64,000 nt of DNA. Source: CAVVZJ01 sp963752755. GTDB taxonomy: Bacteria > Planctomycetota > Planctomycetia > Isosphaerales > Isosphaeraceae. Positions 9,399-18,447 of the stretch are shown one piece after another. The DNA is taken from the NCBI GenBank assembly GCA_963752755.1, contig CAVVZJ010000001.1, positions 1,178,001 to 1,242,000 on the forward strand, read 5' to 3'. Every line of letters starts with the position of its first letter. Within the stretch, counting starts at the first letter, position 1. Position numbers and translations under genes: made by a program. The notes under the pieces were generated by a model. The model had not been told where the DNA came from. It searched no databases and was given only the letters and a program-made list of their open reading frames with translations.

Positions 9399-10679
9399 TC
9401 AGGCCGACGGGGAGGATGTGGCTGGCTCGCTCTTGAACCGGCTCGACGTTTCCGACGACTCGCGGCCCCAGAAGAGGAGCAGACCCAGGAGGCCGAAGAG
9501 CGGCAGCCACCCCGAGGCGGCAAGCACCGCCGTGTACGAACCTGTCCGATCGACCCAGCGACCGACCTGCTGGTGCATCAAGGCGCTGGCGAGCCAGGCG
9601 ATGCAGCCGAGCGAACCGGTCACCTTGCCCTGATGCCGGGCCGAGAGCTCCTGAGTGAGCGAATAGTAGATCGGAAAGAGGCCCAGTGCCCCAGCGGCGA
9701 TCAGGAGCAAAACCACCAGCAAGAGCGGACCCGCCGGCAGCAGGGCCACCACCGCGCTCAACGCCGTCAGCAAGGCACAGATCCCGAAGACGATGAGCCG
9801 TGATCCGTGGACGGACTTCCCTCGCGTCGTCAGCGCCCTCACGGCGAACCCGGCCGCCAGACAGCCGACGTCGGTCGCGATGTAGAACGCCGAGGTGAAG
9901 TAGTTGACCGGCCCGCGCTCGTAACCGTACCGCTCCCGGAGCATCTTGGGCATCCAGGCCCGATAGAAATGCCAGCAGAGGTTGATCGAGACGACCACCA
10001 GGGCGAGCACCACAAACCGCCTCACGAACGCGGCGCGGGTGGTGGTCGAAACCTCCGGAGCCTCGGCCGCATGCTCCCGGGGACGGTCCAGCTCGCCCCG
10101 ACGGATCACGGCGATCCAGAGCACCGCCCAGAATAGGCCCAGCACACCGATCACCTGGAACGGCGCGCGCCAGCTCCCCCGAACATCCGAGACGAGCGCC
10201 TGAACCACCAACGGCGTGAAGATCGCGCCCAGCGACGCCCCGCTCTGGAGCACGCTGTTGCCCAGGGCCCGATCGCTCCGGGTGAGCAGACGCTGGGAGG
10301 CGGTCAAGGCGCAGGGCCACTGGCCAGCCTCGAAGAAGCCGAGCAGGACACGCAGGACCATCAGGTCGTTGAAGCTCCGCGCCCAGGCCGTCGCAAAACC
10401 GGCCGCCGACCAGGCCAGGAGGACGGCCGGGTAGAGCCAGCGGATGCCCACCCGATCAGCGACCAGGCCGAGGGTGATCCCACCCGCCGCGAAGGCCAGG
10501 CCGAAGCCCTCCTCGAGCTTGCCGTAATCCTCGTTGCTCAGGCCCAGCTCGCGCGTGATGTCGGTGGCCGACTGGGAGAGGGTCTGGCGGTCCATGTAGT
10601 TGAGCATGGTCGCCAGCAGCAGCAACCCACAGATCCACCAGCGACGGGCCGGTCGCCTCGCGTCTTCCATCCCGCTCAT
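9399..10679 (-). CDS. MFS transporter, anion:cation symporter (hexuronate-like) type
   Basis: Twelve-span major facilitator. The first helix motif LLLATMLNYMDRQTLSQSA and the loop GITLGLVADRVGIRWLYP are characteristic of the ACS family (hexuronate, tartrate, phthalate and similar organic anions). ATG at 10679 is preferred over an upstream in-frame codon because it overlaps the creatininase stop (ATGA at 10676-10679); a second Met three codons on is also possible. C-terminal membrane segments end with LLFWGRE and a short hydrophilic tail. The tight link with the amidohydrolase suggests uptake of that enzyme's substrate, which is inference. Confidence 0.85.
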   Translation of the reverse strand: MSGMEDARRPARRWWICGLLLLATMLNYMDRQTLSQSATDITRELGLSNEDYGKLEEGFGLAFAAGGITLGLVADRVGIRWLYPAVLLAWSAAGFATAWARSFNDLMVLRVLLGFFEAGQWPCALTASQRLLTRSDRALGNSVLQSGASLGAIFTPLVVQALVSDVRGSWRAPFQVIGVLGLFWAVLWIAVIRRGELDRPREHAAEAPEVSTTTRAAFVRRFVVLALVVVSINLCWHFYRAWMPKMLRERYGYERGPVNYFTSAFYIATDVGCLAAGFAVRALTTRGKSVHGSRLIVFGICALLTALSAVVALLPAGPLLLVVLLLIAAGALGLFPIYYSLTQELSARHQGKVTGSLGCIAWLASALMHQQVGRWVDRTGSYTAVLAASGWLPLFGLLGLLLFWGRESSETSSRFKSEPATSSPSA

Positions 10680-11435
10680 CCGTCCCAGCTCCGGCCGTCC
10701 CAGGCCAGCATGCGATCGAGGAGAGAGCACACATCATCGGTGAACAACCGGAAAAGGGTTTCCCCCTTCTCGGCGGTCGCGCCGCGAGGGTCGCCGATGT
10801 GGCCTGGCTGGCTCCGCTCCCGGGTGATCCATCCCCGAGTGGCCGGCAGGAAGGGCGTCCCGAAGGGCACGGGCGCGATCGCCGACAGGTCGCGGACCAG
10901 GCGGGGGTCGAGCCGGAGCATCATCGACGTCTCCCACTCGCAGGCATGGCCCATGCGATCCTGTTCGATCCGGGGATCGGACTCATGGGGCCGGGCACCG
11001 AGGGTCCAGTAGGTCGGCGCCGAGCAGGAGGAGATCCTCCCGGGAACGGTGCCGCTGTCGGACCTCGAAGACGACCTGCTGGATCGGCACGATGTTGCCG
11101 CCGTGGCCGTTCAGCAGGAGGAGGCGGCGGAAGCCGTGGGTGAGGAAGTTCTCGAGCAGGCCGCCGAGCAGGTCGAGATAGACCCGGGGCGGGGCCGAGA
11201 GCGTGCCCGTGAAGTCGAGATGGTGGTCGGAGTTTCCCAGCCACTGGAGCGGAGCGAAGACGACGCGATCCCCGTGCCTCTCGGCGGCGCGACGGACCAC
11301 CTCACCAAGCAGCAAGCTATCGGTGAACAGCGGCATGTGGCGGCCATGCTGCTCCAGGGCCGCCACCGGGAAGACGACCGGGGTGTCTTTGGAAAGGTCG
11401 TTCACATCCGACCACGTCATCGCTTGCAGTTGCAT
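10676..11435 (-). CDS. Creatininase-family amidohydrolase (one frameshift)
   Basis: Metal-dependent amidohydrolase related to creatinine amidohydrolase. Fragment one (to about 11010) carries VVFPVAALEQHGRHMP, TDSLLLGEVV, NSDHHLDFTGTLS and LLLNGHGGN, the metal-binding EQHG / D / NGHGG set. The frame then shifts once and continues TYWTLGARPHESD, MGHACEWETSMML (another metal-binding Glu), FGTPFLPATRGWIT and LLDRMLAWDGRSWDG. All expected residues are present across the two fragments, so the break is probably a sequence error. Substrate unknown. Translationally coupled to the MFS gene. Confidence 0.85.
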
Positions 11436-11546
11436 GGCAGCTCATCCGCGGAACAGACCATCGCCCCTTCTCGCCGGGACTTCCGGTGCGAACTTCGAGC
11501 GATGGTAGGAGAACCTGGACGCGAAAGCCAGGGTCTGCCATCCCGA

Positions 11547-13210
11547 TCAACAGATCTTGAAGTCAGGCAATACGATCCCGCTGATGGGGCCCGGATCAGA
11601 ACGGAACGGGTGCAGACCGTGCGCCGGGACGTTCTGTGCGGGTGGACGAGCCGGGTTGGGGGCCGGGACAGGGGGCGTCGGCGGGGCGGCCTGCTCGACG
11701 GAGAGGACGCAGCGGAAGCCGAGATAGGGCAGACGGGCCTCCCGTCGCATCCCGGAACGCCAGGGAACCTGCCAGTCGGCCGAGCCGCCTTTGACCGTGA
11801 TCTCGGGAATCCGGGCGCGGCTCTCAGGAGCGCCTGTTGGGTCGATCGCGGGCTGGTCGCGGAACTGGGAGAAATAGTGGGTGTCGAACCAGTCGGAGGT
11901 CCACTCCCAGGCATTGCCGGCGAGGTCGAAGACACCGCAAGGGGCGAGATCCTCCGTGTAGGTCATGATCGGGTCGATCTGGCGGGGTCGTCGCGGACGT
12001 TCCCAGGGAGGCGGCCCTTGACCCCAGGGGCGTCGGCGGTCGTCCGGCCAACGACCGGCCTTCTCCCACTGGGCCTCGGTCGGCAGCGCCTTGCCCGCCC
12101 ACTCCGCATAATCGCGGGCCTCGGCCAGGGTGACATTAACGACCGGGTGGTCATTGTCGGGCGGGACGGATTCGGCGGACGGATCGGCTTCGCCGGGTCG
12201 GCTGAGCCGGTAAAGGTAGTAATACTGGTGATTGGTGATTTCGTGCTGGTCGATATAATACGTCCCGAGGATGACCGGATGCTCGGGCCGTTCGGAGGGA
12301 CGGCCGCGGTCGTAACCCATCGTGAAGGGTCCGCCGGGGACGAGCCGCATGGCAGAGCCATCGCGGTCGCAAGTGATCTCCCAGGGCCAGCCGGACAGAT
12401 GCACCCCCGCCTCGGGGCGAGCCCGGAAGCCGGTCGGCAGCGGTCGGGGAGTGATGCGGGCCTGCTCGTAGTCCTGGAGGGTATCCTGGTAGGGCTCGGG
12501 CAGGACGGGCGGCGGCGGGAGTTCCGCCGTGGCTGGAGCCGGGGGGGCGGGGACCTCCGCGGGCCTCGACGCCCCGGGGCGGTTGGAGGGCCCCGACGTC
12601 GGCGGTGGCGGGTCGGCCCTGGCGGCGACATAGACCGGCTGATCCGCGAAGAGCGGCAGGCCGCGGGCGTGGCGTTCGCGGGCCTCCCGCGCCAACGTGG
12701 CCGGTGCGGTCTTCGGGAAGGCGGACGTGAGCCGTTCGAGTCGCTGGAGTGCCTGGTCAGGCTTCCCTTGACTGTCGTACTGCTTCGCCTCTTCGAGCAG
12801 CAACTTCGCCTGCGCCTCGCGGACGGCCGCGGCGCGCCGGGATTGGGCCCGGGGGAGGCGAGTGGCTCCTCGGGCGGGAGGTCCTCATCCTCGACAGGAC
12901 CTCGGAGCGTGCGGAAGACCACAAACGCCGAGATCAGGATCACGATGCTCAACGCGACACCAACGGCTAATCGGATTCGCTTACGGGCCTCGAAGGTGTC
13001 GAGTTCCGGCGTCTCCTCCTTGAGGACCTTGCTGCGTCGGCCCGGTCCGGCGGGGGCAGGAGGCGACTTCTCCCGGATCTCCGGCTGAGGGGCCTCGGCT
13101 GCCGGCTCAGGTTCCGGAGCGGGGGGAACGTACTGAAGACGCGGCAGATAGCCGCCCGGTGGGCCCGGGGGTCGGCGCGGGGTCGGCTTGTCTTGCGAGG
13201 GGTCGTCCAT
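11547..13210 (-). CDS. Membrane-anchored SUMF1 (formylglycine-generating-enzyme-like) protein, one frameshift
   Basis: From ATG at 13210 a proline-rich cytoplasmic region (MDDPSQDKPTPRRPPG) is followed by one membrane span (VGVALSIVILISAFVVF). Near 12840 the frame shifts by one and continues KLLLEEAKQYDSQGKPDQAL (short TPR-like), a Pro/Ala linker and a C-terminal SUMF1 domain: LVPGGPFTMGYDRG, YYIDQHEITNHQYY, PVVNVTLAEARDYAEWAGK, LPTEAQWEKAGRW, FDLAGNAWEWTSDWF. The segment VKGGSADWQVPWRSGMRREA lacks the cysteines used by true FGE, so it is probably a binding or scaffolding member rather than a sulfatase activator. Confidence 0.83.
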
Positions 13211-13426
13211 ACCTTCGCCCCTGCGAAAACGCGGACGTGGGCGGGTGTCTCCTCTTCAGCCTAGCGATGCCAGCATGCACTGACAAGCCCGCGTTCCGTC
13301 CGGCCGGCGCCTCCTGGCCGGACGGCCTCGACGTGGTTAAACTCCCCTTCAACAACCGGCCTCACGGCGATCGGCCGCAACCGTTCGACCGTGTCGCTCA
13401 ACCTTGGACCCAAGGGAGCTGCCACC

Positions 13427-14059
13427 ATGCGACGCCTCGACTCACGGTTCGGACTCGGCTTCGCGCTCGCGTTGATCGTCTCGCGTCCCGGGATCGCGGA
13501 CGACTTCCGCCCGCTGGTTCAGGGCCAGGAGCCTGGTCAGTTCCTCCTCGTCGGCATCACGCCCGAGACGATCACGATCTCCGACGACGGCGAGGTGCGA
13601 CTGTCGGGCAAGCCCAACGGCTACTTCGCCACCAAGGAAAGCTACAAAAATTATGTGCTTGAGTACGAATGGATGTACGAGCGGCCCGACGGCCTGGAGG
13701 ACGACGCGAAGTTCAACGGCAACAGCGGTCTGCTCATCCACACCGTCGAACCGCACAAGGTCTGGCCCAAGTGCATCGAGGTCCAGCTCGGATACAAGGA
13801 CGCCGGCCACATCTTCGCCATCAATGGTGCGCAGTTCGCGGGCAAGAAAGACGCCGAGGCCCAGGCCAAAGCGCGGAAGCCGGTCGGCCAGTGGAACCAG
13901 GAAGAAGTGACCTGCCGGGGTGCCGAGGTCGTCTGCAAGCTCAACGGCATCGAGGTCGATCGCGGCACGGGCGCGAGCCCCGACGGCGGCCAGATCGGCT
14001 GGCAGTCGGAAGGGGCGCCGATCCGCTTCCGGAACATCCGGATCAAGCCGCTCGATTGA
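13427..14059 (+). CDS. DUF1080 (3-keto-disaccharide hydrolase-like) secreted protein
   Basis: A 210-aa protein with a signal peptide (GLGFALALIVSRPGIA) and one DUF1080 lectin-like beta-sandwich domain: FRPLVQGQEPGQFLLVG, YKNYVLEYEWMYERP, KFNGNSGLLIHTVEPHKVWP, IEVQLGYKDAGHIF, WNQEEVTCRGAEVVCKLNG, GQIGWQSEGAPIRFRNIRI. ATG at 13427 has AAGGGAG just upstream. DUF1080 proteins are abundant in planctomycetes; some relatives act on 3-keto-glycosides, others are thought to bind carbohydrate. Intact, convergent with rho. Confidence 0.9.
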   Translation: MRRLDSRFGLGFALALIVSRPGIADDFRPLVQGQEPGQFLLVGITPETITISDDGEVRLSGKPNGYFATKESYKNYVLEYEWMYERPDGLEDDAKFNGNSGLLIHTVEPHKVWPKCIEVQLGYKDAGHIFAINGAQFAGKKDAEAQAKARKPVGQWNQEEVTCRGAEVVCKLNGIEVDRGTGASPDGGQIGWQSEGAPIRFRNIRIKPLD

Positions 14060-14081
14060 CCGCTGGTTCGCTCCGCCTCAT

Positions 14082-15211
14082 TCAGGCCTTCGACTTCGTG
14101 GCCTGGCCGATCCGGTCGAGGAACTCGGCGTTCGTGCGGAACTTGCCGAGCTGGCGGACGAGCCCCTCCATCGCCTCGACCGGCTTCATGTCGGCCAGCG
14201 TGCGGCGGAGCAAGGCGACGCGGCGGAGCGTCTCCGGATCGAGGAGTCGCTCCTCCTTGCGGGTGCCCGACTGCGGGATGTCGATCGCCGGCCAGACCCG
14301 GCGCTCGGCGAGCTTGCGGTCGAGGACCAACTCCATGTTGCCGGTCCCCTTGAACTCCTGAAAGATCAGGTCGTCCATCCGGCTGCCGGTCTCGATCAGG
14401 CAGGTCGCGAGCACGGTTAGCGACCCGCCCTCCTCGAACGCCCGCGCCGAGCCGAAGAGACGCTTGGGGACGTCGAGCGCCTTGATGTCCACGCCCCCGG
14501 TCATCGTCCGACCGGAGGAGGACGCCTTGTTGTAGGCGCGGGCGAGCCGGGTCAGGCTGTCGAGCAGGATCATCGTATCGCCGCCCGACTCGGCGATCCG
14601 CCGGGCGCGATCGAAGGCGAGCTGGGCGAGGCGGATGTGCTCCTCGACCTCGCGATCGTTCGACGAGGCGATCACCTCGCCCTTGACACTGCGACGCATC
14701 TCGGTGACCTCCTCCGGCCGCTCGTCGATGAGCAGGACCGTCAGGTCGATCTCCGGATGGTTCCTGGCGACGGCGTCGGCAATCTGCTGGAGCAGGATCG
14801 TCTTGCCCGACCGCGGCGGGGCGACGATCAGGCCGCGCTGGCCTTTGCCGACGGGCGTGAGCAGGTCAATCACCCGAGTGCCGAGCGGCTCCTGGCCGGT
14901 TTCGAGGACGATCCGATCGCGCGGATCGATCGCCGTCAGGTCGTCGAATCCCGGCCGGGCGAGAAAGTGATCGGGGGTCTGCCCCTCGATCTCGGTGATC
15001 GTGGTCAATCGCGACCCCTGACCGTTCTTCGACGGCTCGACGGTGCCGGTGAGCCGGATTCCCTGCGGAGCCGGTACCGGTTCAGCAGCGCCGTCTCGAT
15101 CGAGACGTCCTGAGTCTGGACGCGATAGTTCTTGGACGGGTCACGGAGGAAGCCGTGCCCCTTGGGGTTCAGCTCGAGAATGCCGGTGCGGATCGTCTCG
15201 GCTGTACTCAT
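14082..15211 (-). CDS. rho: Transcription termination factor Rho (one frameshift)
   Basis: Hexameric RNA helicase that releases transcripts. The start at 15211 gives MSTAETIRTGILELNPKGHG, a short RNA-binding domain. Near 15050 one base is missing (an expected R-E-G becomes R-R), and the frame continues IRLTGTVEPSKNGQG. The ATPase core is complete: PLGTRVIDLLTPVGKGQRGL, Walker A APPRSGKTILLQ, LLIDERPEEVTEM, ILLDSLTRLARAYN, GGVDIKALDVPKRLFG, LIFQEFKGTGNMEL, RVWPAIDIPQSGTRKEE. About 376 aa, shorter than the common 420 because the N-terminal domain is minimal. A frameshift in a gene of this kind argues for sequence errors in the window. Confidence 0.93.
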
Positions 15212-15479
15212 GGGCGGGCGCTCGGGGTGGCAGGTCCAACGAGGCGCGCGCCTCGGCCAGCGGGGGCCGAAGGGCTCCGTTGCGTGTGGGGTGAGTTCAG
15301 TCGGTGGGAGACTCAGATCGGTCCGATGAGGTCCGGGGCGTCCAGGGAACGACCGGCCGGGGGACCGCTTCGATGCAGGGCCGGATGAAATCCGTGCATG
15401 TCGATCATACCTGCCCGCCCGCCCGCCGTCCATCTCCGAGCGAGACAAACCGCAGCGATGGCCCGGACCCCGCAGCTGA

Positions 15480-16283
15480 TCAGACTTTGCGATGCGGCGT
15501 GCTGGCCGACTGACCGCCGCCCGGCAGGTCATTGATGGTGTAGTCGCCGAAGAGGTTGGGACTCTCCGCCTGGAGAAGCCGCAGCAGGGCCAGGGCCACC
15601 TTGCGGATCTCGGCGTCGGCAGCCGGGTCGGCCCGCATCTCGATGAAGTGCCGCAGGGCGCGGGCGTTGCCGGTGACGAAGACCTTGGTCTCCGTGGCGT
15701 TCGGCAGGATCGACCGCGCCGCCTCGCGGGCTCGCTTGCGACGGAGGGTCCGATCGGAAATGTCGGCGAACCGGGCGGCCAGGCCGTCGGCGAGTTCCTT
15801 GTAGGCTCGCTGGCAGGTCTGGACGGCCTCCAGCCAGATCCGGTGCAACTCGGGGTCGTCGGCGATTGCGTCGGGCTCGACGAAGGAACACGTTGATTCA
15901 TCCACAAAACGCTGGCTCAGTTGCGAATATCCAAAACCGGCCCTGTGCCGGACCAGCTCGTGAGTGAATGACCGGCTGACGCCCGTGATGATGAAGTTGA
16001 AGACCGCGTGCTCGAGCACCGAGCCGTGTCCAACTTCAAGGATATGACCGATGTACGCCGCGTTGCCGCCGGGACGGGGCTTGGCGAAGCTGAGGTAACA
16101 GAGCCGCCCCGCGACCTCGACAAGCTTCTCACCCGCCTCGTCGGTGTCGGTGGCCCAGCGGCTCACGTCCTCGTCGGCGAGGAAGCGGCCGAGGGCCTCG
16201 TCGTCGATGGACTGGCGGCCGACGAGGTAGACGCGAGGATCGCGGAGAATCGTGGTGGTCGTCTCGGTTTCCATCGTTGACAT
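15480..16283 (-). CDS. thyX: FAD-dependent thymidylate synthase
   Basis: Makes dTMP from dUMP using methylene-tetrahydrofolate and FADH2. The 267-aa ORF is intact. The ThyX signature is present as ELVRHRAGFGYSQLSQRFVD (RHR...S..SQR), with LCYLSFAKPRPGG, IGHILEVGHGSVLEHAVFNF and ARSILPNATETKVFVTGNAR. ATG at 16283 is chosen over upstream in-frame codons because an AGGAGG box lies eight bases before it. Its start region faces the divergent helicase gene. Confidence 0.96.
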   Translation of the reverse strand: MSTMETETTTTILRDPRVYLVGRQSIDDEALGRFLADEDVSRWATDTDEAGEKLVEVAGRLCYLSFAKPRPGGNAAYIGHILEVGHGSVLEHAVFNFIITGVSRSFTHELVRHRAGFGYSQLSQRFVDESTCSFVEPDAIADDPELHRIWLEAVQTCQRAYKELADGLAARFADISDRTLRRKRAREAARSILPNATETKVFVTGNARALRHFIEMRADPAADAEIRKVALALLRLLQAESPNLFGDYTINDLPGGGQSASTPHRKV

Positions 16284-16348
16284 TCTACGACCCTCCTGAC
16301 GTCCTGCGGAAGACCCGGCGCGTGGATGGAGCCGGCCGGGATGATCGT

Positions 16349-16354
16349 TATAAT
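16349..16354 (+). promoter_or_regulatory. Candidate -10 box of the UvrD-type helicase gene
   Basis: TATAAT about 50 bases before the ATG at 16405, in the divergent thyX/helicase gap. No clear -35 box accompanies it. Confidence 0.35.
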
Positions 16355-16404
16355 GATCGGCTAGTCGCAGCCAGAATCCTGAGTCCCGACCCGAGCCGAC
16401 CCGG

Positions 16405-18447
16405 ATGCGCCGAATCCGCCTCCAGAAGACCGCGAACGATCGGCTCCGCGAGGCGTTCGCCACCGACCTGAACGACGCTCAGCACGAGGCCGCCACCGCG
16501 CCCGACGGCTGGAACCTGATCCTTGCCGGCCCCGGTTCGGGGAAGACGCGGGTGATCACCTATCGCGTCGCCTACCTGATCGCCAAGGGCGTCCCGGCCG
16601 ACGCCATCTTGCTCGTCACCTTCACGCGACGGGCCGCCCGGGAGATGGTTGGGCGGCTGGAAACGCTCGTCGGCTCCCAGGCGTCTCGGCTTTGGGCGGG
16701 AACCTTCCACCATATCGGAAACCGCATCCTCCGACGCTCGGCGAAGGTGCTCGGCTACGAACCGAACTTCACGATCCTTGACTCCGAGGACCAGCTCGAC
16801 CTCGTCAAGCTCGCCATGGACGACGCCGGCCTCCTGAAAACCGGCCGAATGGCCCCGAAGCCGGCCATGATCAGCCACCTCATCAGCTTCGCATTCAACT
16901 CGGGGCTCACCGTCAATGAGCTGATCGAATCCCGATATCCGAACCTGTTCGACTGGAACGCCGAGATCGTGGCGACGGCCGAGGCGTACCACGCCCGGAA
17001 GCGGGCGGCGAACAGCCTGGATTACGACGACCTGCTCGGCCAGTGGGCCCGCTTGATCACCGAGTTTCCCGAGCAGCGCGACGAGCAGGCGAGGCGGTTC
17101 CAGCATCTCCTGGTCGATGAGATGCAGGACACCAACCGCGTGCAGCTCGAGGTTGTCGAGCAACTCGCCCGGTCGGGCCACGGCAACCTGACGGCGGTCG
17201 GCGACGATGCCCAGTCGATCTACCGGTTCCGCGGGGCCAATTACGACAACATCCTGAAGTTCCCCGAGCGGAACCCGGGCACGCGGGTCTATCGGCTGGA
17301 GGTCAACTACCGATCGACGCCGGAGATCGTGGCGTTCACGAATGCGTCGATCATCCACAACCAGAGCGGCTTCCCGAAGACACTCGTCTCGGCGCGCCCA
17401 ACGGGTCTGCGACCGATCGCCTTGCCCGCCGGGGATGCCTACGAGGAGGCTGAAGCCCTCTGCCAACTGATCCTCGAAGGTCGCGAGCAGGGCATCCCGC
17501 TGGGCCGGCAGGCCGTCCTCTACCGGAACCACTACGACAGCATCGTACTCCAGGGGGAGCTGGTCTCTCGGAAGATCCCGTACACGGTCCGCAGCGGCCT
17601 GCGGTTCTTCGAACAGGCCCACATCAAGGATGTCCTGGCGTTCCTCCGCGTTCAGGTCAACCCGCGCGACGAGGCCGCCTGGCGTCGGCTCCTGCTGCTC
17701 CTGCCGGGGATCGGGCCGGCGAAGGCGTCGGCGATCTACGATCGGATCACGAAGGGGGGCGATCCGTTGGCCGCCCTGGCCACGAAGGAGACGATGAACG
17801 TCGTCCCGGCCAAGAGCCGGGGGTTCTTCGCCGGTTTCGTGGCCGACCTGAAAAAGATCGGTGCGGCCGACCCGCAGGCGAACCCCGCCGCGGCGATCCA
17901 GGCGGTGCTTCACGGAGGGTATCCGGGGATCGTGAAGACTCGCTACGAGCGGCCCGACAACCGGATCGCCGACATCGAGCAACTGGCCGTCCTCGCGGCG
18001 CGCTACGACAGCCTCGAACGGCTCGTCTCCGACCTCCTGCTCGCGGGCGACGTGTACGGCATGGACACGTTGGCGACGGAAGATCCCAGCGATACGCTCG
18101 TCCTGAGCACAATCCACCAGGCCAAGGGGCTGGAGTGGTCGCGGGTCTTCGTGCCCCGCTTGATCGAGGACAGCTTCCCCAACCCTCGGGCCCTGGACGA
18201 GCCGGGCGGCGAGGAGGAGGAGCGGCGGATCTTCTACGTCGCGGTGACGCGGGCGATGGATGAACTGGTTCTCACTTACCCCGAGATGATCGCCCGGGGT
18301 GGTCGCGGGCCGACGGTGGTCACCCGGCCGAGCCGGTTCCTCACCGAGATCGCACCGGAGCTTTACGAGTCGGCCGTGCTGGAGACGGAGAGCGACCTGG
18401 CGTGGTCGGGACGGTCGAAGGCTGATCGGAAGGAAACCACCTCATGA
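16405..18447 (+). CDS. ATP-dependent DNA helicase, UvrD/PcrA/Rep type
   Basis: Superfamily 1A 3'-5' helicase of 680 aa. Q motif and Walker A: LNDAQHEAATAPDGWNLILA then AGPGSGKTRV (about 41-50). Ia TFTRRAAREM; motif II LLVDEMQD; III VGDDAQSIYRFRGANYDNI; IV VNYRSTPEIV; V TIHQAKGLEWSRVFVPRL; VI FYVAVTRAMDELVLTYP. The C-terminus is shorter than in PcrA. The stop overlaps the next gene (ATGA at 18444-18447), so the two form an operon. Likely role in repair or replication restart. Confidence 0.94.
   Translation: MRRIRLQKTANDRLREAFATDLNDAQHEAATAPDGWNLILAGPGSGKTRVITYRVAYLIAKGVPADAILLVTFTRRAAREMVGRLETLVGSQASRLWAGTFHHIGNRILRRSAKVLGYEPNFTILDSEDQLDLVKLAMDDAGLLKTGRMAPKPAMISHLISFAFNSGLTVNELIESRYPNLFDWNAEIVATAEAYHARKRAANSLDYDDLLGQWARLITEFPEQRDEQARRFQHLLVDEMQDTNRVQLEVVEQLARSGHGNLTAVGDDAQSIYRFRGANYDNILKFPERNPGTRVYRLEVNYRSTPEIVAFTNASIIHNQSGFPKTLVSARPTGLRPIALPAGDAYEEAEALCQLILEGREQGIPLGRQAVLYRNHYDSIVLQGELVSRKIPYTVRSGLRFFEQAHIKDVLAFLRVQVNPRDEAAWRRLLLLLPGIGPAKASAIYDRITKGGDPLAALATKETMNVVPAKSRGFFAGFVADLKKIGAADPQANPAAAIQAVLHGGYPGIVKTRYERPDNRIADIEQLAVLAARYDSLERLVSDLLLAGDVYGMDTLATEDPSDTLVLSTIHQAKGLEWSRVFVPRLIEDSFPNPRALDEPGGEEEERRIFYVAVTRAMDELVLTYPEMIARGGRGPTVVTRPSRFLTEIAPELYESAVLETESDLAWSGRSKADRKETTS

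Noticed and set aside
11049..13088. 679-codon plus ORF opposite creatininase and SUMF1 genes
   Set aside because: Spans two genes with proven motifs on the other strand; composition is that of a shadow frame.
16348..18117. 589-codon minus ORF opposite the helicase
   Set aside because: The helicase has all SF1 motifs; the minus frame is a mirror artefact.
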